A stretch of DNA of 64,000 nt from UBA8752 sp040261275 (GTDB lineage Bacteria > Bacteroidota > Bacteroidia > Flavobacteriales_D > Sanyastnellaceae), in assembly GCA_040261275.1 (NCBI GenBank), contig JBDQOI010000006.1:27841-91840 (forward strand), read 5' to 3'. The notes below the pieces were generated by a model. It worked only from the letters and a program-made list of their open reading frames with translations. It ran no database searches and was not told where the DNA came from. Position numbers and translations under genes: made by a program. Shown here in pieces: positions 18,481 to 25,365 of the stretch (position 1 is the stretch's first letter; each line of letters opens with the position of its first letter).

Positions 18481-18540
18481 GCCAAACGCCAAAAACACAA
18501 AACACTGACTAACAACAACATAACACCAAAAACCACGTAA
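18481..18540 (+). other. A/C-only biased intergenic strip
   Basis: In these 60 bases I count 33 A, 19 C, 4 G and 4 T on the + strand. It lies in the 174-bp gap between parS copy 2 and the aldehyde dehydrogenase gene. No reading frame or hairpin is apparent. It is unable to fold on itself and may be single-stranded-prone, or may simply be an extreme case of the local strand bias. Confidence 0.6.
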
Positions 18541-18556
18541 GCTGACGCGCACGGAG

Positions 18557-18564
18557 TACATTCG
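18557..18564 (+). promoter_or_regulatory. Possible -7 box (TACATTCG) for the ALDH gene
   Basis: TACATTCGCG lies 20 bp before ATG 18585, one mismatch from TAnnTTTG and in the same TTCGCG form as other boxes in the window. No -33 TTG is found; weak call. Confidence 0.38.
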
Positions 18565-18584
18565 CGCGCAAGAAAACCAGCGCC

Positions 18585-20117
18585 ATGAACATGAAGGCCC
18601 ACCTTGACCAACTCGGAATCCAAGCCCAAAACCCTGGATGCCAAATCGGAAAAACCTCATCCAACACGGGAACCGACATCTCCAGCACCAGCCCCGTTGA
18701 CGGCACTACCATTGGTTCCACTGGCGTATGCTCTGCTCAAGACTATCAAGCGGCCATCTCAGCTGCGACCCAAGCCTCCCTGGAATGGAGGAACATTCCC
18801 GCGCCTCAGAGGGGAGAGGTCGTCCGACTTTACGGTGAAGCCCTGCGCCAACACAAAGACGCTCTGGGGGCGCTGGTTTCCTACGAAATGGGGAAAAGCC
18901 TTCAAGAAGGCCTCGGCGAGGTCCAGGAAATGATCGACATCTGCGACTTTGCCGTGGGATTGTCGCGACAACTCTACGGCCTCACCATGCATTCGGAACG
19001 TCCTGGACACCGCATGTACGAGCAATGGCACCCACTCGGGGTCGTGGGTATCATCAGTGCATTCAACTTTCCCGTGGCCGTCTGGAACTGGAACACTGCC
19101 CTGGCTTGGGTAAGTGGCAATGCTTGCATCTGGAAACCCTCCGAAAAGACCCCACTCACGGCCGTGGCTTGCCAGAACATCTGGAACGAGGTCACCGCTG
19201 AACTCGACTTCGTGCCCAACGGATTGTCTTGTGTCGTTCAGGGCGATTACAAGGTGGGCGAAATGATGACTGAGGATCGCCGCGTCGCCCTGGTTTCCGC
19301 CACGGGATCCATCCGCATGGGTAAGATTGTGGCCCAAGCCGTCGCTGCCCGCCTCGGCAAGAGCCTGCTCGAGCTCGGCGGTAACAACGCCATTATTGTT
19401 GAGCCCGATGCCGAGCTCAAAATGGTCGTGCCCGGCACCGTTTTCGGCGCTGTCGGTACCTGTGGCCAACGCTGCACTTCCACCCGACGGCTCATCATCC
19501 ACAGCAGCATCTACGATAAGGTCGTCGACGCCCTGAAGAGCGCATACACCCAGTTGCGCATCGGTGATCCCCTTGACCAGAACAACCACGTCGGTCCACT
19601 CATCGATCACGATGCCGTTGACTCCTACAAAGCCGCCCTTGACGCGGTGGTTGCACAAGGCGGGCGCATCATCGTGGAAGGCGGTGTACTCGAAGGTCCC
19701 GGTTACGAATCCGGCTGCTACGTCAAACCCGCCATTGCAGAGGCGTCCAATGACATGGCCATCGTACAACACGAGACATTTGCGCCCATTCTCTATGTCA
19801 TGAAGTACAACGAACTCGAGGAGGCCATTGCCATGCAAAACGGGGTCGTCCAAGGACTTTCGTCTGCGATCATGACCTCCAACCTACGGGCTGCGGAACG
19901 CTTTCTTTCCGCCAACGGAAGTGACTGCGGAATCGCCAACGTCAACATTGGCACGAGCGGTGCCGAAATTGGCGGCGCTTTCGGTGGAGAGAAGGAAACC
20001 GGTGGTGGCCGGGAATCGGGCAGCGACGCTTGGAAGGCATACATGCGCCGCCAAACCAACACCATCAATTACAGCACTGAGTTGCCCCTTGCCCAAGGCA
20101 TCAAGTTCGACTTCTGA
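18585..20117 (+). CDS. amaB: Aldehyde dehydrogenase, ALDH7/antiquitin type (probable L-aminoadipate-semialdehyde dehydrogenase)
   Basis: A 510-residue NAD-dependent aldehyde dehydrogenase. The catalytic Cys is in GTCGQRCTSTRR (about residue 295) and the general-base motif is LLELGGNNAI (about 260). ISAFNFPVAVWNWN and the C-terminal GGGRESGSDAWKAYMRRQT are characteristic of the ALDH7 subfamily (antiquitin/AmaB), which oxidises alpha-aminoadipate semialdehyde or piperideine-6-carboxylate in lysine catabolism. Other lysine-degradation genes are not in the window, so the substrate rests on subfamily resemblance. Its TGA overlaps the ATG of the downstream TlpA-like lipoprotein (TGATG). Confidence 0.88.
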   Translation: MNMKAHLDQLGIQAQNPGCQIGKTSSNTGTDISSTSPVDGTTIGSTGVCSAQDYQAAISAATQASLEWRNIPAPQRGEVVRLYGEALRQHKDALGALVSYEMGKSLQEGLGEVQEMIDICDFAVGLSRQLYGLTMHSERPGHRMYEQWHPLGVVGIISAFNFPVAVWNWNTALAWVSGNACIWKPSEKTPLTAVACQNIWNEVTAELDFVPNGLSCVVQGDYKVGEMMTEDRRVALVSATGSIRMGKIVAQAVAARLGKSLLELGGNNAIIVEPDAELKMVVPGTVFGAVGTCGQRCTSTRRLIIHSSIYDKVVDALKSAYTQLRIGDPLDQNNHVGPLIDHDAVDSYKAALDAVVAQGGRIIVEGGVLEGPGYESGCYVKPAIAEASNDMAIVQHETFAPILYVMKYNELEEAIAMQNGVVQGLSSAIMTSNLRAAERFLSANGSDCGIANVNIGTSGAEIGGAFGGEKETGGGRESGSDAWKAYMRRQTNTINYSTELPLAQGIKFDF

Positions 20118-21373
20118 TGCGGCGCACAGCCACAGGATTGGGGGCGATCGCTGGGGTTATCATGGCCCTGTTTACAGCGGGTTGCGGAGAGACGCCTCTC
20201 CCCACTCCGTCAAACCCTCATGACGAACATACCGGGGCAAACGGGTGGTTGGTGTTTCACATCCATGACTCTTCGGACATCCGCATACCCGGGGAGCGCA
20301 GGGGTGATCACTTCTCCTTGTCCAACGGAGCGGAAACCCTGGCCTTGCGCCGTTTGGACCCGCTCTGCCATGAAGTGCCCATTTTCAGTGGAACCATCTG
20401 CTGGAATGGCGATGACTCCGGCGTGTGGACCGATGTGCTGAGGACGGGGGACGTTCCCTATCAAGTCCCTTGCTCTTGGCTCGCTTCGGGTGATGGGGCG
20501 GAAGAGCAACACCCCCGGCCTTTGGCCCCAGTGGATACATCCACTTGGCGACTCACATTCGGTACGGAGAGCCCGTGGTACGGTGACCTTGTTCTGCGGG
20601 TCGATGCCAGCGGCAAAGCAGAAGGGACCATTGAAACCGCAACCGGTGACTTCCGCTACCTGCACGGAGAGGTTGATGACCAAAAATGGGTGCTCCAAAC
20701 CTTTGATGGAGCCCACCTTTTCAAGTTTACCGGCCTTTTCGAGGGAGACAGCATCACCAACGGATGGTTCGCCAGTGGCCACCATTACGGAACACCCCTG
20801 CGCGGCACCCGCCGCTCTTCATCGCACCCACCCTTATCCGAAGGCCAGCAAGCCCAATGGACGGGAGCACCCATTTCCTTCAAGGGCAAAAGCCTGATTG
20901 CGGACGACATAGACTGGGTTTGGGACGAACACAGAGATTCCGTGCACGTCTTGAGCATCATGGGCAGCTGGTGTCCCAATTGTCTGGATGAACACCGCTT
21001 ACTGCACGAGATGCTGGCCGTATTCCCCGAAGCGCGCGTGCACACTTTGGCTTTTGAAAGGGGATTGGACCAAGAGAACGGCGAAAAGCGCGCCCTGCGC
21101 AGGTTGAAGAAATACGCAGAGGAAATGGAACTCTGGCGATATGACGACCGGTGGGACATTGCACTGGTCGGTCCGGCTTCCAAATCAGAGGCCCGCAATC
21201 TCCTGCCCTTCTTGGATCAGGTGGTCAGCTTTCCTACGACCATTGTTCTCCACCCCAACGCAGAGTCCCCTTGGATTCACTCTGGATTCAACGGACCCGC
21301 CACTGGGGCCAAATACGACATGGAACGCTCTGCGCTTGCTGCAGCAATCAGCGGTCGCTTGGGAAATCATTGA
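20117..21373 (+). CDS. Lipoprotein with TlpA/thioredoxin-like domain
   Basis: The 418-residue product starts with a lipoprotein signal (ALFTAGC, Cys at 23). A beta-rich N-terminal region (about 35-245) is followed by a thioredoxin-like domain containing the redox motif WCPNC (about residue 292) and a late cis-Pro region (FPTTIVLHP). This suggests a periplasm-facing thiol-disulfide reductase of the TlpA/ResA type. The N-terminal part may correspond to the DUF4369-like extension common in Bacteroidota, but the similarity is weak. It begins on the stop codon of the ALDH gene, and its 3' end overlaps the convergent M28 peptidase by 26 bp. Confidence 0.8.
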   Translation: MRRTATGLGAIAGVIMALFTAGCGETPLPTPSNPHDEHTGANGWLVFHIHDSSDIRIPGERRGDHFSLSNGAETLALRRLDPLCHEVPIFSGTICWNGDDSGVWTDVLRTGDVPYQVPCSWLASGDGAEEQHPRPLAPVDTSTWRLTFGTESPWYGDLVLRVDASGKAEGTIETATGDFRYLHGEVDDQKWVLQTFDGAHLFKFTGLFEGDSITNGWFASGHHYGTPLRGTRRSSSHPPLSEGQQAQWTGAPISFKGKSLIADDIDWVWDEHRDSVHVLSIMGSWCPNCLDEHRLLHEMLAVFPEARVHTLAFERGLDQENGEKRALRRLKKYAEEMELWRYDDRWDIALVGPASKSEARNLLPFLDQVVSFPTTIVLHPNAESPWIHSGFNGPATGAKYDMERSALAAAISGRLGNH

Positions 21374-22931
21374 CCCGATCCACTTCCAGCTTTTCGTCGC
21401 GGTTCGCCACCTCCCATGAGGTCAGGAACACCAACCTTCCAATCTCCGCCATTTTGGGATAGCGGATTTTGTCCGGCGTGTCCCCGGGGCCGTGGTAGTC
21501 TTCGTGAACACCGCTGAAATAGAAGATGACCGGCACGTTATTCTTGGCGAAGTTGTAATGGTCGCTGCGGTAATAGAACCGGTTGGGATCATCGGGCGCA
21601 TTGAACGTGTAATCCAAGGACAGTCCGATATGATTTGAGTTTACCGCCTCACTGATTTCGTGCAGTTCACTGGACAACTTATCGCTGCCAATGAGGTAGA
21701 CATATCGGTCGTCATCTTGATGGGCTTCATCAAACCGGCCCACCATGTCCATGTTCAAGTCACAGACGTGCTGTTCCATTGGGAAAGCCGGGTTCTCAGC
21801 ATACCATTCCGAGCCCAGCAGCCCCTTTTCCTCCCCCACAAAAGCCATGAACATGACCGTTCTGCGCGGACCGGCACCGGCTCGCGCAGCCATCATCCAG
21901 GCTTCCGCATTCTCCAGTAGACTGACCGTTCCACTCCCATCGTCATCGGCTCCATTGTAAATCAACCCCTCTGCATCCACACCCACATGGTCGTAATGAC
22001 TCGTCAACGCCACGATTTCTGAAGACAAAAGGGAGTCTGACCCCGGCAGAATTCCCCAGACGTTGGTGGCCATCACCTTCTCGTCCTTTCGGGCCAAGTT
22101 CAGTTTGGCTGCTCCCAGTTCTGTGCCCTTCAGTTTTCTCTTCGTCCACTTTTTGCGGACGTCTTTCATGGACTTCCAACCGGTGACGCGCAAAAGCATG
22201 TCCTCCGAAACCAAGAGCGTCGGCAAGTCCGTTCCTTCCCCTTTACGCTCCACATCCAATCGCATGCGCTCTCGGCTCAACCAAGGAACCAATCGAGACC
22301 TGAGGGTGGCGAATTCATTGGAAACCACCAAAACCGCCAGTGCGCCCAAACTATCGGCCAGCTGTCTCTTTGCAGAAGGGTCTCGACTCCAACGGCTGGC
22401 ATCCTGGTTACCCGACAACGTGTACCCACGTTCCGCATTTCCCGGCTCTCCCGTCATGTAGACCACTATTTTCCCGGCGACATCCAAACCAGCATAGTCG
22501 TTCCATTCGCCTTCTTGGATTCCATATCCCACAAACACCGCATCCCCTTCAACATCCGCTACTTCAATGCCGGGATAAGGGACGAAATCATCCTTGAACA
22601 GCAGCTTTGTCCCCTTCAAATCCAACACGCCCCCTTTCAGTTGACTCACCTTCAGTGGCACGTCCTGGAAATAGCTGCCGTTCACAGGCTGCAGACCCAT
22701 TGATCTGAATTGGTCCGCTATGTATTGCGCCGCTTTTCGCTGTCCGGGCTTTCCCGTCTCTCTACCCTCCATCGAGTCTGCCGCCAAAATGTGCAGTTGT
22801 CTGGACAGATCATCGGCTGTAATGCTCTCCGCCCACTGACCGGCGCTATCCAAATGCTGGAGCACTTGCGCGTTTGATGAAGAAATGCTGGCGCCAAGGG
22901 CCAAAACGAAGAGGAATTCAATGCGGTTCAT
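21348..22931 (-). CDS. M28-family zinc aminopeptidase with PA domain, exported
   Basis: A 527-residue exported metallopeptidase with a signal peptide ending SSSNAQ. It has a protease-associated region (about 100-260) inserted before the catalytic M28 core. Zinc ligand motifs visible are TSHYDHVG, NGADDDGSGT, the general-base GEEKGLLGSEWY and DMDMVGR, with a final His in the YRSDHYNFAKNNVP region. It should release N-terminal amino acids from peptides in the periplasm or outside the cell. Its ATG overlaps the stop of rpiB by 4 bp, so rpiB and this gene are coupled. Confidence 0.92.
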   Translation of the reverse strand: MNRIEFLFVLALGASISSSNAQVLQHLDSAGQWAESITADDLSRQLHILAADSMEGRETGKPGQRKAAQYIADQFRSMGLQPVNGSYFQDVPLKVSQLKGGVLDLKGTKLLFKDDFVPYPGIEVADVEGDAVFVGYGIQEGEWNDYAGLDVAGKIVVYMTGEPGNAERGYTLSGNQDASRWSRDPSAKRQLADSLGALAVLVVSNEFATLRSRLVPWLSRERMRLDVERKGEGTDLPTLLVSEDMLLRVTGWKSMKDVRKKWTKRKLKGTELGAAKLNLARKDEKVMATNVWGILPGSDSLLSSEIVALTSHYDHVGVDAEGLIYNGADDDGSGTVSLLENAEAWMMAARAGAGPRRTVMFMAFVGEEKGLLGSEWYAENPAFPMEQHVCDLNMDMVGRFDEAHQDDDRYVYLIGSDKLSSELHEISEAVNSNHIGLSLDYTFNAPDDPNRFYYRSDHYNFAKNNVPVIFYFSGVHEDYHGPGDTPDKIRYPKMAEIGRLVFLTSWEVANRDEKLEVDRVNDFPSDR

Positions 22932-23356
22932 ACACAGGCGATTTTTGCGACGCGACGTTCATGCCTCCCCCCCTGGAAAGGAGTATCCAAAAAGGCGGCC
23001 ACACAATCCAAAGCGTCGGGTATAGCTAGAAAACGAGCGGGAAGACAAAGTACGTTGGCATTATTGTGCTCCCGTGCCAATCGGGCAATGTCCGGCCTCC
23101 AAGCAATGGCAGCGCGTACCCCGGCGTGTTTGTTTGCCGTCATGGCGACACCGTTGGCTGACCCGCAAATCAAAATCCCACGCTCTTCATGGGAAGCCAC
23201 TTGCTCGGCCAGAGGATGCACGTGGTCTGGATAATCTACACTTTGGCTTCCGTCCGTTCCGTGATCTACGATTTCAATATCACGGCTCCCAAGCCAGGCC
23301 AGTAAGGCCATCCTTAATTCGCCGGCTGCATGGTCGTTTCCCAGGTGAATCCTCAT
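22928..23356 (-). CDS. rpiB: Ribose-5-phosphate isomerase B
   Basis: A 142-residue RpiB/LacAB-family isomerase interconverting ribose-5-phosphate and ribulose-5-phosphate in the pentose phosphate pathway. Typical motifs are GNDHAAGELR at the N terminus, VDYPDHVHPLA, and CGSANGVAMTANKHAGVRAA, where a Ser or Cys near CGS acts in catalysis. Length is normal (about 145). It is the gene immediately left of the proposed origin and points away from it, so it is on the leading strand. Confidence 0.93.
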   Translation of the reverse strand: MRIHLGNDHAAGELRMALLAWLGSRDIEIVDHGTDGSQSVDYPDHVHPLAEQVASHEERGILICGSANGVAMTANKHAGVRAAIAWRPDIARLAREHNNANVLCLPARFLAIPDALDCVAAFLDTPFQGGRHERRVAKIACV

Positions 23357-23790
23357 GGCTCGAAGTTCTCTCTAAAATCAAAGGCGCGCCATCCACATTA
23401 AAATGTGAATTCGCACCTCCAGCTGTGGGAAACCTAGGAGCAACAAAATTTGGATTTGTGGGGGTGTTAGTGACTTGAAGAAAACGGGACATTTGACCAA
23501 ATCAAAAGCCCTTGTTGTTTCACTTTCATACCCACCGAAAAAGGAAGGTATTTCCACAAGGTCAGCCCTGTAAAATTCCCCGAGCGGCTCAATGTCTCAA
23601 TGCCAACACAATGTGGATTACCTTCTTATTTGTCTGTCTTTCATAGTCTCACCTAATTTCAAATTCCGTGATAACTGTTTCTTTCCTGTGGATGATCTCA
23701 CACCCTTCTTCTCCAGAGTGATAGTTATCCCGGATATCCACAAGCCTATGACTATGTCTATCTCTTTTAAATAAAAGAATGATATATATA
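23357..23790. other. oriC: Putative chromosomal replication origin (oriC)
   Basis: This gap has no convincing gene and contains three 9-mers one base from the DnaA box TTATCCACA. They are TAATCCACA (23612-23620, minus), TCATCCACA (23687-23695, minus) and ATATCCACA (23734-23742, plus). A two-mismatch ATTTCCACA lies at 23550-23558. Next to the third box are three tandem GNCTAT hexamers (23744-23761), then an AT-rich run containing TTTTAAATAAAAG and ATATATATAG (about 23766-23791) that could be the unwinding element. Base skew on the + strand changes sign here. dnaA is not adjacent, as is common in Bacteroidota. Confidence 0.75.
23744..23761. repeat. Three tandem GNCTAT hexamers inside oriC
   Basis: GCCTAT, GACTAT and GTCTAT follow each other directly, starting one base after a DnaA-like box and ending just before the AT-rich stretch. 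On the other strand they read ATAGNC with TAG every 6 bases. Position and TAG periodicity resemble DnaA-trio elements that load DnaA on single strands; the match is suggestive, not exact. Confidence 0.55.
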
Positions 23791-25365
23791 GGTTGGGGTA
23801 AAATCTATTGGACTCGAAGAAGAGCTTCAAGGTTCACATGCCAACTTGCAGTCGTGATTCGATGTCTGGTGGGTATAGGATTTTTCGGGATGGTGTCCTT
23901 GGGTGGTCTAAGGGCCCAGGACAGCACGGAATCCGTTTATCGCTATGCGGATGGAGCCATCAGCAGTCAAGGTCTTCTCATCGACGGCGTGCCTTCTGGT
24001 TATTGGGTCTCTTTTCATCCCAATGGAACGCGAAAAAGTGAGGGAAACTGGAGAGAGGGAGAATTGGATGGGGAGTGGGTCTTCTATGATGAGAAAGGCA
24101 GATTGCAGACGACTTTGTCCTACGATCAAGGGAAGAAAGAAGGAGAAGAATTGAAATGGGATACCCTGGGTGTCAAGTTGAGATCATTGCCCTGGCAAAG
24201 GGATACGTTGGTGGGTGAGCAGAGGGAATTCAATGCGCAGGGTGTGGAGGTAGCGAGGATTCCATGGAGAGGAGGGAAGAAGGAAGGTGTGGCGTTGGAA
24301 TTTGCGATGGAACAAGGTCAGCAAGGACGCATCATCCGAAGAATGGGATATCGAGATGACCTATTGCGGTGGGTGGAAGATGTAAATCGGTTGGATGACC
24401 AAGGAAGAAAAACAGGCAAGTGGATGACGTTCTGGCCCAATGGTCGGGTGAGAAGGGAAGGACCGTTTGAGAGAGGACTGGAAGAGGGAGTGTTCAAGTA
24501 TTTCAGTCGCAATGGTGACCTTGAACGAACGGAAACGTACAAGCGGGGAGAAATTGTAGAGGACGCGCCAGAGGCAGTAGTATTGGACTTGCGTAAAACC
24601 TTTCATTCGAACGGAGAGGTCAGCCGTGTGGGTCCATGGAGGGAGAACGATCCGATGGGCACCCATCGATTTTTTGATGAAGAAGGCCATTTGGTGGAGG
24701 TGAAGGTGTTCAGGGAAGGAGTATTGAATGCTTCGGGAACGTTGGATAGTTTGGGCAGGCGGACAGGACAATGGACCTTGTATTGGAACGATGGGACGCC
24801 AAAGGCGGAAGGGGGATACGAAAATGGAAAACGAGAGGGCAGTTGGCGCTTTTTGCGTCTTTCGGGATCCGTGGAGCAGGAAGGGGAGTACCGCCAGGGT
24901 GAATGGCACGGTCGGTGGCGGTGGTATCACCTGAACGGCGCAGTGCACAGGGACGAGAAATACCGGAAGGGCAGGGAAAATGGGGAGTTTATGGAGCTGT
25001 CTTCAACAGGGGATACGCTGGCCAGGGGCGAGTATGAGCGGGGATACAAGCAAGGGCCCTGGATGGAGCATGTGAACGATGACTTGAGGGAAGGGAATTA
25101 TCTCGATGGGGAAGCAGACGGTGTTTGGCAACACACGGACTCAGATGGGAACTTGAGGTTTGAAGGGTCGTTTGTAGCAGGAATTCCCACGGGACAGCAT
25201 GTGCGATATTGGCCCAATGGCATTCGCTCTTCGGTCGGTAGCTATGAGGGCGGATTGCCTGATGGCAATTGGAGGTATTTCGATGTCAATGGCGTGGTAC
25301 GACTGACCCGCCAATATCGAGCGGGGGTCATTTTTAAGGTCAACGGAGCGAAGACGGATCGATGA
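23779..25365 (+). CDS. Exported MORN/YwqK-repeat protein
   Basis: The 528-residue product is built of about 16-20 short repeats with the pattern YxNGxxxxEGxYxxGxxxGxWxxY, typical of MORN-like repeats in proteins often labelled YwqK-family antitoxins. The label is sequence-based; no toxin is nearby. A hydrophobic segment preceded by RRRASR (about 14-45) ends at GLRAQ, suggesting export. ATG 23779 lies inside the AT-rich part of the proposed oriC. GTG 23854 is an in-frame alternative that would leave the origin outside the gene. The stop overlaps the next gene's ATG (ATGA), coupling it to a PAS histidine kinase. Function unknown. Confidence 0.82.
   Translation: MIYIGWGKIYWTRRRASRFTCQLAVVIRCLVGIGFFGMVSLGGLRAQDSTESVYRYADGAISSQGLLIDGVPSGYWVSFHPNGTRKSEGNWREGELDGEWVFYDEKGRLQTTLSYDQGKKEGEELKWDTLGVKLRSLPWQRDTLVGEQREFNAQGVEVARIPWRGGKKEGVALEFAMEQGQQGRIIRRMGYRDDLLRWVEDVNRLDDQGRKTGKWMTFWPNGRVRREGPFERGLEEGVFKYFSRNGDLERTETYKRGEIVEDAPEAVVLDLRKTFHSNGEVSRVGPWRENDPMGTHRFFDEEGHLVEVKVFREGVLNASGTLDSLGRRTGQWTLYWNDGTPKAEGGYENGKREGSWRFLRLSGSVEQEGEYRQGEWHGRWRWYHLNGAVHRDEKYRKGRENGEFMELSSTGDTLARGEYERGYKQGPWMEHVNDDLREGNYLDGEADGVWQHTDSDGNLRFEGSFVAGIPTGQHVRYWPNGIRSSVGSYEGGLPDGNWRYFDVNGVVRLTRQYRAGVIFKVNGAKTDR

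Noticed and set aside
23389..23397. CCATCCACA as a fourth close DnaA box
   Set aside because: Two mismatches; not counted as support for oriC.
23592..23774. Small 60-residue open frame in the origin gap
   Set aside because: No start context or recognisable family, and it overlaps two DnaA-like boxes; treated as non-coding.
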